Of a DNA stretch of 64,000 nt, positions 1 to 9,240 are shown piece by piece. Both the position numbers and the translations under genes were made by a program. Positions within the stretch are counted from its first letter, which is position 1. The number at the start of each line of letters is the position of its first letter. Location: positions 11,345-75,344 of the forward strand of contig NZ_BMPQ01000002.1 of assembly GCF_014647675.1 (NCBI RefSeq), read 5' to 3'. This DNA is from Streptomyces flaveus (GTDB lineage: Bacteria > Actinomycetota > Actinomycetes > Streptomycetales > Streptomycetaceae). The notes below the pieces were generated by a model. It was not told the origin of the DNA and searched no databases. It saw only the letters and a program-made list of their open reading frames with translations.

Positions 1-738
1 GAGCAGCGGGCGCAGGGACGGCGGGACGGCGGTGAGGTCCGGCTCCTGGTGGGCGATCCGGTAGAGGACCTCGCCCGGTTCGCCCTCGCCGAACGGCGGG
101 CGCCCGCAGGCCGCGAAGCACAGGACCGCGCCGAGCGCGAACACGTCGCCGGGCGGGCCGGGGTCCGCGCCGCCGCTCTGCTCGGGAGCCATGTAGGCGG
201 GTGTGCCGAGCAACGCGCCCGTGGCGGTGAGGTGTTCGGACCCGGCGGCGTGCGCGAGGCCGACGTCGATGACGTACGGGCCGTCGGCGGCGAGCAGGAT
301 GTTGGACGGCTTGAGGTCCCGGTGGACGTAGCCCTCGCCGTGCAGGGTGCGCAGCGCGTCGGCGAGCTGCCGGGCCAGCGCTCGTACGGACTCCTCGGGC
401 CAGGGCCCGTGTTCGGTCACCGCCTCGGCGAGCGAGGGCCCGACGACGTACTCGGCGGCGAACCACTGCCGCTCCCCCTGCGCGCCCGCGGAGATCAGGC
501 CGGGGAAGTGCGGGTGCGTGCCGAGCCGGGAGGCGGCCTCGATCTCCCGTGAGAACCGTGTGTGCGACGGGACCTGGGCCGCCAGGTCGGCGCGCAGCAG
601 CTTCAGGGCGACGGTGCGTCCCGTCGGCGTCCGGGCGAGATAGACGGTGCCCATGGCGCCGGAGCCGACGCGGGCGAGCAGGCGGTGGCCGCCGACCTCG
701 ACCGGGTCGTCGGCGCTCAGGCCCAGCAGGGGCTGCAT
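1..738 (-). CDS. Serine/threonine protein kinase (N-terminal part; runs off window start)
   Basis: The reverse-strand frame opens at ATG 738 and stays open to the window edge, so only the first 246 residues are present. They form a Hanks-type kinase domain: glycine loop GSGAMGTVY, lysine in TVALKLL, catalytic loop VHRDLKPSNILL, then an activation segment with APAY-like MAPEQ and the GDVFALGAVL helix. The metal-binding DFG motif reads DVG (VIDVGLAHA), a conservative change that often keeps activity. It probably phosphorylates Ser/Thr of cytoplasmic proteins; the sensor part lies beyond the window. It starts 5 nt after the stop of the next gene upstream, so the two are likely cotranscribed. Confidence 0.9.
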   Translation of the reverse strand, partial: MQPLLGLSADDPVEVGGHRLLARVGSGAMGTVYLARTPTGRTVALKLLRADLAAQVPSHTRFSREIEAASRLGTHPHFPGLISAGAQGERQWFAAEYVVGPSLAEAVTEHGPWPEESVRALARQLADALRTLHGEGYVHRDLKPSNILLAADGPYVIDVGLAHAAGSEHLTATGALLGTPAYMAPEQSGGADPGPPGDVFALGAVLCFAACGRPPFGEGEPGEVLYRIAHQEPDLTAVPPSLRPLL

Positions 739-743
739 ACGGC

Positions 744-2798
744 TCACCTCACCGGGAGTGCGTACACCGAGGACTGGTTGACGACCAGGACACGATCGCC
801 GGGCATGCGATGGACTCCGTAGAGATCCTCGGGGGACTGCCCCGCCTGGAAGGACCAGAGAGCCGTGCCGTTGCGCGGATCGAGGGCCACCACACCCGCC
901 GCCCGTCCGGCGACCAGCAGGGTGCGGCGGGAGTCGCTGAGGGTCAGTCCCGGGGCGAGCGGGACGTGTTCACCGGGCGGATCGGGGAGGAGTCGCACGC
1001 GCCACAGTTCGCGGCCCCGGGCCGGGTCGACGGCATACACGGTGCGGTTCTGATCGCTGGTGAAGGCGACCTTGCCCAGTCCCGCGATCTCCGCCGTCGA
1101 GGGGCTGTTGATCAGTGACTCCTCGGTGCGCGAGGCGTCGTCGTTGAGGTTGAGCCGCCACAGCGGTTCGTCCTCGTCGAGGCGGGCGGCGGTGAGGTGG
1201 CCGTCACCCATGGCGTAGACGAGTCGTGTGACCGGGTCCACGGTCATCTGGTGGCCCTTGGGTATCCAGTGGTGGGCCAGGCCCGTGCCCGCCCTGCCCC
1301 GGTCGAGGTCGATGGGGATCACGTGGGCTGTGCCGTCACGGGCGGCGGCCGCGAAGACGCGGCCCTCCCGCACGTCGAAGCCCAGGCCGTCGCTCTTGGA
1401 GACCGGGATGTGCAGCCGCCAGCGCTCGGTCCGCTTCCGGTAGTCGAAGGCGATGAGGTGCTCGCCCGGATCGGCTCCTTCGGGTGCCGCGGTGAGCGCC
1501 GCCTGGTAGAGCACGAAGCCCCGGCGCCTGTCGAAGGCGAGCATCTTCCGGAAGGAGAGTTCCGGGGCGATGCCCATGTCCTCGGACCACAGACGCGTGC
1601 CGTCCTCGGTGCTCACCGCGACGAAATCGGTGCCGCGCGCGACGACGAAGGTGCCGGGCGCTCCGGGGATGAGCGAGTGGTTCGGCGCGTTGGTGAGGTG
1701 GCCGTCCTCCTGGTCGGCGCGCCACAGCACACGGCCGTCGGACAGGCGCAGCGCGGTCAGTTCCTCCGACTCGGCCAGCAGAGCGGCCTCACCTTCGCGG
1801 ACGGCCCAGACCGTCGAGTTCTCGTAGCTCAGATGGCTGTGCCGGGAGTCGTAGCGCCACAGGGCCGATGGTGCGATGCCCTCCGGGACACGGGCGCGGT
1901 TCGCGGCGGACCGCGCGCCGGTGCCGGAGCCGCGGTCCGGCAGCGTGAACGCGGCGACACCGCCCGCGCCCGCGAGCAGCCCGGCCCCGGCGGCGACCAC
2001 CACGGCCCGGCGGCCCGGCGGCCGCCTCTCCGTCCGGCCGGTCCCTGCCTGCCCGATGTCGGTGGCCCCCTCCATGGCCAGGGCACGGTCGGCCTGGCGG
2101 GCCAGGGCGGTGACCAGGCGGGCGGGCAAGGGGAACGGGGCCGCGGGGTCCGGGAGACGGGGATCGTGCGCCGTGTCCGGTGGCGGTGTGCCCGCGGGTG
2201 ACACCTGGGCCAGTACGGCGTCCAGGGCCGCCAGATCCTCCCGCGGACCCCCCTGCCGTGGCCGGGGGCGTACGAGACGGGGTCCGTCGGCGCAGATCAG
2301 CACCCCGTCCGCGGTGACGGCGCCGTGAAGGGCACCCAAGGCGTGCAGCCGGCCGAGTGCAGCGGTGAGCACGGCACGGACCGCGCGGAGCGTCTCGTCC
2401 GGCAGGCCGCCGTACATGAGGGCGCCGGCCTCGGCGAGGGTGAGGGAGGGCACGTACGGGAAGGCGAGCCAGGCCGGTTCCGGCGGGACCACGGGCGTGG
2501 GCTCCCGGTCCCGTTTCCCGGCGCGGGACAGCAGGAGGGTCCGCCGGGTCGCCGTTCCCGAGGCGAGTCCGGTGCCACCGTGCAGCAGCGCGGGCAGGCC
2601 CGGACCCGCGGCCTCGCGCAGCGCCTCGGCCACGCCCTGGAGGTCCGCCGGCGCGTTCGACATGAGCAGGACGATCTCGGCGAGCCCGTCGTCCGGCCCG
2701 CGGGCCAGCAGCCTCCGCTCCCCGCCGGCTGCCGTGAGCCGGGCCAGTGGCCGGTACCGGTCCAGCACCGGCGGGTCATCAGCGCTCAGCCTGTCCAT
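744..2798 (-). CDS. Kinase-like (pseudokinase) protein with PQQ-type beta-propeller
   Basis: 684 residues. The N-terminal ~240 residues follow kinase layout but the key motifs are lost: the catalytic loop reads HGAVTADGVLI where an active kinase has HRDLKPSNILL, the DFG position reads LVRPR, and no VAxK lysine is evident. A probable membrane helix follows (about residues 263-285, RRAVVVAAGAGLLAGAGGVAAF after a basic stretch), then about 380 residues of Trp/Gly-rich blades (LWRADQE, RLWSEDM, ALWSFQA) typical of PQQ-like propellers. I infer a membrane protein with a cytoplasmic pseudokinase and an external propeller that could bind a ligand or cell-wall material. It lies between two kinase genes on the same strand; regulation of a partner kinase is plausible but not shown. 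Confidence 0.8.
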   Translation of the reverse strand: MDRLSADDPPVLDRYRPLARLTAAGGERRLLARGPDDGLAEIVLLMSNAPADLQGVAEALREAAGPGLPALLHGGTGLASGTATRRTLLLSRAGKRDREPTPVVPPEPAWLAFPYVPSLTLAEAGALMYGGLPDETLRAVRAVLTAALGRLHALGALHGAVTADGVLICADGPRLVRPRPRQGGPREDLAALDAVLAQVSPAGTPPPDTAHDPRLPDPAAPFPLPARLVTALARQADRALAMEGATDIGQAGTGRTERRPPGRRAVVVAAGAGLLAGAGGVAAFTLPDRGSGTGARSAANRARVPEGIAPSALWRYDSRHSHLSYENSTVWAVREGEAALLAESEELTALRLSDGRVLWRADQEDGHLTNAPNHSLIPGAPGTFVVARGTDFVAVSTEDGTRLWSEDMGIAPELSFRKMLAFDRRRGFVLYQAALTAAPEGADPGEHLIAFDYRKRTERWRLHIPVSKSDGLGFDVREGRVFAAAARDGTAHVIPIDLDRGRAGTGLAHHWIPKGHQMTVDPVTRLVYAMGDGHLTAARLDEDEPLWRLNLNDDASRTEESLINSPSTAEIAGLGKVAFTSDQNRTVYAVDPARGRELWRVRLLPDPPGEHVPLAPGLTLSDSRRTLLVAGRAAGVVALDPRNGTALWSFQAGQSPEDLYGVHRMPGDRVLVVNQSSVYALPVR

Positions 2799-2857
2799 AC
2801 GAACCCCCGTTCGCCCCCGGTCGGCCAGACTAAGCCCGGAACGTCCGATTCATAAGT

Positions 2858-2873
2858 CCCTCTCGTGAGAGGG
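2858..2873. repeat. Short perfect palindrome between kinase genes
   Basis: CCCTCTCGTGAGAGGG is a 16-bp palindrome just after the stop of the kinase-propeller gene and before the start of the pseudokinase gene. It could be a weak terminator or processing site; there is no T-run. Confidence 0.4.
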
Positions 2874-2877
2874 CAGT

Positions 2878-5049
2878 TCAGAAGACGGGGAGCGCGCGCA
2901 GTGTCGTGCGACGGGCGGCGAACACCCGCCCGGCCGCGCCCGCGAGGCGCCAACCGGCCTGGTTCGCATCGTCGTTGAAGATCCACAGCAGTCGTCCGGT
3001 ACGGATGTCCGCCGTGTAGACACCAAAGTCCTGCAGCCGCTCGCCGGGGTCCAGGCCGGTGCGCTGCCCGAGTGCGCCGTACAGCGCGTTCCCGAGGACG
3101 ACGCCGGGGCGCACGGGTTCGGCACCGAAGTCGAGCGGGACGGACCAGCGCGGGTCGCCGCTTCCGGCGTCCAGGCAGGTGAGCTCGTCCTTCCGGACCG
3201 TGTACAGCCGGGCCGCGTAGACGCGACCGTCCGCGACTGTGGGCGCGCCCCAGAAGGAGTCCTCGGCCGGGACCGACCAGCGCTCGTCGCCGCTGCGCGC
3301 GTCGAGCACGGCGAGCGTGTCGCCGCCGACGCAGAAGCCGTCGCGCACCGGCGCGGGCGTGAGGCCGGCCGGCGGCAGCACGAGCCGTGGGCGCCCGATG
3401 TCCCGCTCCCAGCGGACGGCGCCGTCGGCCGTGTCGAGGACGAGTGTCCCGCCGTCCCGGGCGGTGACCATGAGCCGGCCTCCCGACACCGCGCCGGACA
3501 CGACGCCCGTGGAGCCGAGGGCGCGGCGCGCCGTCCACCGCTCGGCGCCGTCCGTCCGCGCGAGGGCTTTCACGCGGCGGTCGCTGTCAAGCACGTAGAC
3601 GTGCGCGGCGTCGAGGGCGAGCGCCTGCCGCGCGTCGGCGCGCACGCTCCACAGCCGGTCGCCGCGACGCGCGTCGAGGGCGGTGAGCCGACCGTCCCGG
3701 GTGACCACCAGGACGGTACGGCCCGACACCAGGAGCGGCCCGTCACGGTCCGGCGCGGCGCCGCCCGCCCAGGTCCAGGCCCGCGCACCGGTGTGCTGCG
3801 TGAACGCGCCGACCCCGTCGCCCGCTCCCGCGACGACGACACGGCCCACGGTGACCGGACCCGGTCCGGACTCGCTCAACTTCCCTGCCGTCCACAGCGG
3901 TTGGGGAACCGTACCGGCCGTGGGGCGGGCCAGCGGCTCGGCGACGGGAACGCCGTCCGCGGTGACCGGTGACGCCCCGTCGCCCCGGTCCCGCGACAGC
4001 CACCAGCCGACGACACCGCCCCCGCTCGCGACGACCGCTCCCGCCCCCGCTGCGAACACGGCGCGGCGCGAGGGACCGCCCCCCGCGCCCAACAACTCGG
4101 CGGCTTCGCCCGCGCGCCGGGCGATCTCGTCGGCGAGAGGACCTTGCTGCCAAGGGGGTCGCGAGGCGAGCACTACGGGGCGCCCGGCGCGCGGAACGGG
4201 AGCGGAAGCTCGCCCGGCCCTCTCCCCCGCCAGAGCGCCCGCCATCTCCTCCGGCACCGGCCGCCTCGCCGGGTCCTTCTCCAGACAGGCCCGCACCACC
4301 GGTACCAGCGTCTCCGGTACGCCTTCCAGGGACGGCTCCTCGTGTACGACCCGGAAGCTCACGGCCGCGGGATGCCCCGCCCCGAACGGGCCGCGCCCCG
4401 TGCACGCGAAGGCCAGCACGGCACCGAGGGCGAAGACGTCGGCGGGCGGGCCCGCCCGGCGGCCGGTGACCTGTTCCGGGGGCGCGTAGCCGGGCGTCGC
4501 CGGGGCCAGGCCCGGCTCGGTGAGCGTGAGACCGTACTCGGGACGGGCGATGCCGAAGTCGATGACGCGGGGACCGGCCCGGGTGAGCACGATGTTGGAG
4601 GGCTTGAGGTCGCGGTGGACCAGGCCCGCGGCATGGATCTCCGCGACCGTGCGGACCAGTTCGGCGCCCAGCGCCCTGGTCCCGCCCTCGTCGAGCACCC
4701 CGCAGGCCGCGACCGCCTGGTGCAGCGTGGGCCCCGCCAGATACGCGGCGGCGATCCACGGGACAGGACTGTCGAGGTCGTACCCGAGCACACGGGCCAC
4801 TCCCCGCCCACGCACCGTCGCGGCCGCGTCGGCCTCGCGCCGGAAGCGGCGCACCATGTCCTCGTCCGCGGCCAGTTCGGGCCGCAGCACCTTCACAGCG
4901 GCGGCCCGCCCCCGTACGTCACGCCCCAGATGTACGGCACCCATGCCGCCCTCACCCAGCAGTCCGACGACGCGGTAGGGCCCGATCCACCGTTCGGCCA
5001 CCCCACCGCCCCCCACTCCATGGCCCCCACGGCCGGTCATGCTAGGCAT
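2878..5049 (-). CDS. Serine/threonine protein kinase with PQQ-type beta-propeller sensor domain
   Basis: 723 residues with an intact kinase domain (about 20-280): GEGGMGAVHLG, AAAVKVL, VHRDLKPSNIVL, VIDFGIARP and the ADVFALGAVL segment. A hydrophobic helix near residue 345 (AVFAAGAGAVVASGGGVVGW) anchors the protein. The C-terminal ~330 residues are Trp-rich propeller blades (ALDARRGDRLWSV, GAVRWERD, SGDERWSV). The architecture (cytoplasmic kinase, one helix, external propeller) is common among actinobacterial receptor kinases and implies sensing outside the cell; the ligand is unknown. The start is ATG 5049 or 5040; neither has a clear ribosome binding site. It is the first gene of a three-gene minus-strand kinase cluster. 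Confidence 0.9.
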   Translation of the reverse strand: MPSMTGRGGHGVGGGGVAERWIGPYRVVGLLGEGGMGAVHLGRDVRGRAAAVKVLRPELAADEDMVRRFRREADAAATVRGRGVARVLGYDLDSPVPWIAAAYLAGPTLHQAVAACGVLDEGGTRALGAELVRTVAEIHAAGLVHRDLKPSNIVLTRAGPRVIDFGIARPEYGLTLTEPGLAPATPGYAPPEQVTGRRAGPPADVFALGAVLAFACTGRGPFGAGHPAAVSFRVVHEEPSLEGVPETLVPVVRACLEKDPARRPVPEEMAGALAGERAGRASAPVPRAGRPVVLASRPPWQQGPLADEIARRAGEAAELLGAGGGPSRRAVFAAGAGAVVASGGGVVGWWLSRDRGDGASPVTADGVPVAEPLARPTAGTVPQPLWTAGKLSESGPGPVTVGRVVVAGAGDGVGAFTQHTGARAWTWAGGAAPDRDGPLLVSGRTVLVVTRDGRLTALDARRGDRLWSVRADARQALALDAAHVYVLDSDRRVKALARTDGAERWTARRALGSTGVVSGAVSGGRLMVTARDGGTLVLDTADGAVRWERDIGRPRLVLPPAGLTPAPVRDGFCVGGDTLAVLDARSGDERWSVPAEDSFWGAPTVADGRVYAARLYTVRKDELTCLDAGSGDPRWSVPLDFGAEPVRPGVVLGNALYGALGQRTGLDPGERLQDFGVYTADIRTGRLLWIFNDDANQAGWRLAGAAGRVFAARRTTLRALPVF

Positions 5050-5080
5050 GAAGCAACACCCGGAAAAGGGCCCGTAGGTC

Positions 5081-5120
5081 CTTTAGGGGCACGGGGAACT
5101 GCGCGAGCAACCCAAGACCA
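5081..5120. repeat. Dispersed Streptomyces intergenic repeat (copy 1)
   Basis: The segment around TTAGGGGCACGGGGAACTGC followed by GCGAGCAACC matches a repeat also present at 36359-36406, 36621-36666, 13668-13785 and 39680-39775. It is non-coding and lies upstream of the kinase gene and lacI. Confidence 0.6.
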
Positions 5121-5181
5121 CCCGCACTCGCCCACGAAACCCCATCCCCACCCCCGGTGGGCGCCCCGCCAAACCGACAGA

Positions 5182-5197
5182 GTCGAAGCGCTTCGAC
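5182..5197. promoter_or_regulatory. LacI-family operator 1 (upstream of lacI-GH31)
   Basis: GTCGAAGCGCTTCGAC is a perfect 16-bp palindrome with the central CG typical of LacI/GalR operators. Copies with the same core occur at 5271, 17704 and 17886, each before a gene of the same sugar locus. It lies about 105 bp before the lacI start. Confidence 0.8.
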
Positions 5198-5270
5198 AAC
5201 CTATGGACACCCACCCCCCATCAAGCTACTGTCGAGCCACCCTCACTCGCCCTTACCCGTACCACGCGCT

Positions 5271-5286
5271 GTCGAAGCGCTTCACA
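5271..5286. promoter_or_regulatory. LacI-family operator 2 (adjacent to lacI start)
   Basis: GTCGAAGCGCTTCACA keeps the GAAGCGCTTC core (5274-5283) with one diverged outer half. It ends 17 bp before the lacI start codon, where a bound repressor would block transcription, so autoregulation is likely. The spacing from operator 1 is 89 bp. Confidence 0.75.
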
Positions 5287-5302
5287 CACCTTGGAGAGCT
5301 GG

Positions 5303-6316
5303 ATGGTCACCCTCGCCGAGGTCGCCCAGCACGCCGGAGTCTCGGCCAGCACGGTGAGCTATGTGCTCAGCGGCAAGCGGTCCATCTCCATGGGCACCCG
5401 GCAGCGGGTCGAGCAAAGCATCCAGGAGCTCGGCTACCACCCCAACGCGGGGGCCCGGGCACTGGCGAGCAACCGCTCCAACATCATCGCGCTGATGGTC
5501 CCGCTCCGTACGGACATGTACGTACCCGTGATGATGGAGATCGCCATCGCGGTGGCGACCTCCGCCCGCACGCACGGATACGACGTGCTGCTGCTCACCG
5601 GCGAGGAAGGGCCCGACGCCGTGCGCCGGGTCACCGGCAGCGGGCTCGCCGACGCGATGATCCTGATGGACGTCGAACTCGACGACGAGCGGCTGCCGTT
5701 GCTGCGCGGCACGGACCAGCCGTCCGTACTCATCGGACTGCCCGCCGACACCAGCGGGCTGACCTGCGTCGACCTGGACTTCGGCGCTACGGGCGCGCTG
5801 TGCGTCGAGCATCTGGCCATGCTCGGGCACCGCGACATCGCTGTCATAGGCGAGGCACCCGCGGTCTACGAGCGGCACACGGGCTTCGCCGAACGCACCC
5901 TCGACGGACTGCGCTCCCGCAGCCGCGAGCTCGGGCTTCGGCTGCTGCACCGGCCCTGCGAGGGCGGGTACGACGCGATGGCCGTGACCCTGGCCCGGGT
6001 CTTCGACGAACGCCCGGACACCACGGGCTTCGTCGTGCAGAACGAGTCCGCGGTGGAGCCGCTGCTCGGGCTCCTGCGCCAGCAGGGCCGGGCCGTGCCC
6101 GAGGACGTGTCGGTGGTCGCGGTCTGCCCGGACCAGGTCGCCACCCAGGCTTCGGTGCGGCTCACCTCCGTCGCCATACCCGCGCAGGAGATGGGACGCA
6201 ACGCCGTGGAACTGCTGGTCGCCAAGCTCGACGGCGGCGGCACCGACGAAGTCCTCCTGATCGCACCCGAGTTGACGACACGGGCCAGCACGGGGCCCGC
6301 GCCCGCCACCTCGTAG
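5303..6316 (+). CDS. LacI/GalR-family repressor of the xyloglucan locus
   Basis: 337 residues. The N-terminal helix-turn-helix (VTLAEVAQHAGVSASTVSYV) and hinge (NAGARALASNRSNIIAL) are classical, followed by a periplasmic-binding-protein-like sugar domain (DVSVVAVCPDQ, GRNAVELLVAKL). ATG 5303 was chosen because GGAG lies 6 nt upstream; an in-frame TTG at 5291 overlaps that site and is less likely. Four palindromic operators sit before this gene, the ABC importer operon and the GH3 gene, so it most likely represses the whole locus until an imported xyloglucan fragment or released sugar binds. The effector cannot be read from the sequence. Confidence 0.93.
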   Translation: MVTLAEVAQHAGVSASTVSYVLSGKRSISMGTRQRVEQSIQELGYHPNAGARALASNRSNIIALMVPLRTDMYVPVMMEIAIAVATSARTHGYDVLLLTGEEGPDAVRRVTGSGLADAMILMDVELDDERLPLLRGTDQPSVLIGLPADTSGLTCVDLDFGATGALCVEHLAMLGHRDIAVIGEAPAVYERHTGFAERTLDGLRSRSRELGLRLLHRPCEGGYDAMAVTLARVFDERPDTTGFVVQNESAVEPLLGLLRQQGRAVPEDVSVVAVCPDQVATQASVRLTSVAIPAQEMGRNAVELLVAKLDGGGTDEVLLIAPELTTRASTGPAPATS

Positions 6317-6403
6317 CCGACGCCCCCCAGCCCTCTGCTCCTGTCCCTCCGGCCTTCGCAAGGCACCCCCCTCCCCGCCGTCACTCCTTCAGGGAGCACC
6401 TCC

Positions 6404-8455
6404 GTGAACCAGCCTGCCGAGACCAAGCCCCAGCAAGGGGCGGTCAGCCTCGCTCAGTCCTCCCCCACCATGGGCACGTTCCGCGAGCGCGACGGCGCCC
6501 TGGAGTGGAGCGGCCGCCAGGAGACCGTACGTATCGAGCCGTGGGGCCCGGACGCGGTACGGGTCCGGGCGCGGCTCGGCGGCCCGGTCGTCGAGGGCCT
6601 GCCGGGCGCGCTGCTCGACGAGGCGCCGGCCACCGAGGCGAGCGTCAAGATCGAGGACGGGCGCGGTCTGCTGACCGTCGGCGCACTCACGGTCGAGGTC
6701 ACAGCCGAGGGCCTCCTTCGCTTCACCCGTACCGACGACGGCTCGGAACTCCTCACCGAGGAGCGCGCCCACTTCTGGTGGCCTGGCCCGCGCCTCTACA
6801 CCCCCGTCGGCAACGGCTACCACCGCCTGGAGCAGCGCTTTTCCGCGTACGAGGGCGAGAAGCTGTTCGGCCTCGGCCAGCACCAGCACGGCATGCTCGA
6901 CCAGAAGGGCGCCGTCCTCGATCTCGTGCAGCGCAACGCCGAGGTCAGCATCCCGGTGCTCACCTCCAGCCGCGGCTACACCCTGCTGTGGAACAGCCCG
7001 GCGATCGGCCGCGTGGAGCTGGCGGGCAACGGCACGCGCTGGGTGGCGGACTCGGCCCGGCAGATCGACTACTGGATCACAGCGGGCCACCCGGCGGACG
7101 CCCAGCGCCGCTACAGCGCGGTGACCGGCCGTACGCCGATGCTGCCCGAGTGGGCCGCGGGTTTCTGGCAGTGCAAGCTGCGCTACCGCACACAGGACGA
7201 ACTCCTCGGTGTGGCAAGGGAGTACAAGCGCCGCGGGCTCCCCCTGGACGTCATCGTCTGCGACTTCTTCCACTGGACGCATCTGGGCGAGTGGAAGTTC
7301 GATCCCGCCGAGTGGCCGGATCCGGCGGCAATGGTGCGGGAGTTGGACGAGCTCGGCGTCAAGCTGGTCGTGTCGGTGTGGCCGTCGGTGTCCCCGCTCT
7401 CCGAGAACCACGACCTCATGGAGCAGCGCGGCTACTTCATCGGCACGCAGTACGGACCGATGGCGCACGCCGACTGGCCCGACAAGGAGGTCGCGTCGAC
7501 AGTCCAGGTCGCCTTCTACGACGCGACGAATCCCGAAGCGCGCGAGTTCATGTGGTCGAAGGTCCGCGACAACTACCTCACGCCGTACGGCATTCAGTCC
7601 TTCTGGCTGGACGCCTGCGAGCCGGAGATCAAGCCGGGTTTCCAGGAGAACCTGCGCTACTGGGCGGGCCCCGGCCTGGAGGTCGGGAATCTCTACCCGC
7701 GCGAGAACGCCCGTGCCTTCTACGAGGGCATGGTGGCCGCCGGCGAGAGCGAGGTCGTCACCCTCAACCGCTCGGCGTGGGCGGGCAGTCAGCGGTACGG
7801 CGCCGCCCTGTGGTCCGGCGACATCGGCACCGACTTCGCGACCCTGCGCCGCCAGATCGCGGCGGGCCTCAACACCGCGCTGTCCGGCATCCCTTGGTGG
7901 AACACCGACATCGGCGGCTTCCACGGCGGCGATCCGAACGACCCGGCGTACCAGGAGGTCATGGTCCGCTGGTTCCAGTTCGGCGCGCTGTCCCCGCTGA
8001 TGCGTCTGCACGGCTTCCGCGACCCGGGTATGCCGCTCGGCCCGGCCATGACCGGCGGTCCGAACGAGGTCTGGTCGTACGGCGAGAAAGCCGCCGCGAT
8101 CATGGAGAAGTACCTGCGGCTGCGCGAGCGCCTGAAGCCGTACGTCCTGGATGTCATGCGCGCCGCGCACGAGGAGGGGCTGCCGGTGATGCGCCCGCTG
8201 TTCCTCGAGTTCCCGGAGGACCAGGCGGCCTGGTCGGTGGACGACGCGTACCTCTTCGGCCCGGACCTGCTGGTCGCGCCGGTGCTGACGGCGGGCGCGA
8301 CGGCCCGTACCGCCTATCTTCCGGCGGGCGCGCGCTGGACGGACGCGTGGACCGGCGAGACGTACGAGGGTGGCGCGGCCGTGACCGTCGACGCCCCGCT
8401 GGACCGCATCCCGCTGTTCCTGCGGGACGGGGCGCGGCTGCCCGTAGCGGAGTAG
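6404..8455 (+). CDS. GH31 alpha-xylosidase
   Basis: 683 residues without a signal peptide, so intracellular. The catalytic nucleophile is probably Asp403 in FWLDACEPE and the acid/base Asp473 in WSGDIGTDF; WNTDIGGFHGG and LMRLHGFRDP are conserved GH31 barrel segments. Within GH31 the ACEPE variant and the domain order fit alpha-xylosidases that remove terminal xylose from isoprimeverose or xyloglucan oligosaccharides, rather than alpha-glucosidases. The GTG start follows AGGGAGC at suitable spacing. It lies 87 bp after lacI in the same direction and probably shares its promoter. Substrate assignment rests on family resemblance and on the neighbouring GH74, GH12, GH42 and GH3 genes. Confidence 0.88.
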   Translation: MNQPAETKPQQGAVSLAQSSPTMGTFRERDGALEWSGRQETVRIEPWGPDAVRVRARLGGPVVEGLPGALLDEAPATEASVKIEDGRGLLTVGALTVEVTAEGLLRFTRTDDGSELLTEERAHFWWPGPRLYTPVGNGYHRLEQRFSAYEGEKLFGLGQHQHGMLDQKGAVLDLVQRNAEVSIPVLTSSRGYTLLWNSPAIGRVELAGNGTRWVADSARQIDYWITAGHPADAQRRYSAVTGRTPMLPEWAAGFWQCKLRYRTQDELLGVAREYKRRGLPLDVIVCDFFHWTHLGEWKFDPAEWPDPAAMVRELDELGVKLVVSVWPSVSPLSENHDLMEQRGYFIGTQYGPMAHADWPDKEVASTVQVAFYDATNPEAREFMWSKVRDNYLTPYGIQSFWLDACEPEIKPGFQENLRYWAGPGLEVGNLYPRENARAFYEGMVAAGESEVVTLNRSAWAGSQRYGAALWSGDIGTDFATLRRQIAAGLNTALSGIPWWNTDIGGFHGGDPNDPAYQEVMVRWFQFGALSPLMRLHGFRDPGMPLGPAMTGGPNEVWSYGEKAAAIMEKYLRLRERLKPYVLDVMRAAHEEGLPVMRPLFLEFPEDQAAWSVDDAYLFGPDLLVAPVLTAGATARTAYLPAGARWTDAWTGETYEGGAAVTVDAPLDRIPLFLRDGARLPVAE

Positions 8456-8468
8456 CCGCGTACACAGG

Positions 8469-8505
8469 AGTGCGGCCGGACCTGGGGAGGACCGGCCGCA
8501 CTTTT
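8469..8505 (+). terminator. Rho-independent terminator after GH31
   Basis: The 11-bp perfect arms AGTGCGGCCGG and CCGGCCGCACT are separated by 12 nt and followed by TTT. It sits between the convergent GH31 and GH12 genes. Confidence 0.8.
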
Positions 8506-8526
8506 GTGTCTGGGCTTATACCCGGA

Positions 8527-9240
8527 TCAACTGCTGCTGACGGTCAGGTTGTTGGTGCGGAAGTCCAGACCGCCGGACGACGAGGTGATCTCGAAGCCGA
8601 ACTGGACGTCGCCGATGGTCTCGTTGCCCATCCAGCCCTTGGTGTCCTTGATCCACTTGAGGATCGGGAGCATGTTGACGTTGCCGGAGTTCGAGTCCGA
8701 GGTGCGCAGGAACGAGAAGACCTCGTTGGCTCCGTTGCTGCCCTTGTAGACGTTCCAGCTGTGGCCGCCGAGGGTGACGCTGCCCTGCGAGGTGCCGATC
8801 GGGCCGACGGCGCCGTTGTAGTTCATCCAGAGCATGATCTCGTAGTCGTAGTCGGTGTCCCAGATGTCGTACGAGGAGTTGTACGCGCCCGAGGACGGGA
8901 CCGTGACGTTGTAGCTGCTGCTGAGCGAACCGAGCGAGGTGATCGACTTGTTGATCACCTTCTTGGAGTTGGGGTAGGACTTGATGCCGCCGGTGTTGGG
9001 GTGGTTGGCGTTGACGCCCCAGTTGGTGCCGGAGTTGGCCCAGATGCACTGCGCGCCGGCGCCGGAGCCCCAGATGTTGTTGTAGAGCGTGTAACCGTTG
9101 AGGCTGGTGTTGCCCCACTGGTCGCAGGAGTTCCAGACGGCGGCCGAGGCCGGTGCGGAGGCGAGGCCGATGGTGGCGCCGAGTGCCAGTGCGGGGGCGA
9201 TGAGGGCCTTGACGACCCTCCTGCGTGTGCGTGTTGCCAT
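8527..9240 (-). CDS. Secreted GH12 endoglucanase / xyloglucanase
   Basis: 237 residues. It has a Sec-type signal peptide with a basic start (ATRTRRR), hydrophobic core and cleavage near ASA-AVW. The mature part is a single GH12 beta-jelly-roll: CDQWGN near its start, nucleophile Glu134 in YEIMLWMNY, and acid/base Glu217 in FGFEITS. There is no carbohydrate-binding module, unlike Streptomyces CelB-type enzymes. GH12 enzymes cut beta-1,4-glucan or xyloglucan; a secreted endo-acting role on xyloglucan backbone is the natural reading here. It is separated from GH42 by about 130 bp, so it may have its own promoter; no copy of the LacI operator was found there. AAAGGGACAGCC before the ATG provides a ribosome binding site. 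Confidence 0.92.
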   Translation of the reverse strand: MATRTRRRVVKALIAPALALGATIGLASAPASAAVWNSCDQWGNTSLNGYTLYNNIWGSGAGAQCIWANSGTNWGVNANHPNTGGIKSYPNSKKVINKSITSLGSLSSSYNVTVPSSGAYNSSYDIWDTDYDYEIMLWMNYNGAVGPIGTSQGSVTLGGHSWNVYKGSNGANEVFSFLRTSDSNSGNVNMLPILKWIKDTKGWMGNETIGDVQFGFEITSSSGGLDFRTNNLTVSSS

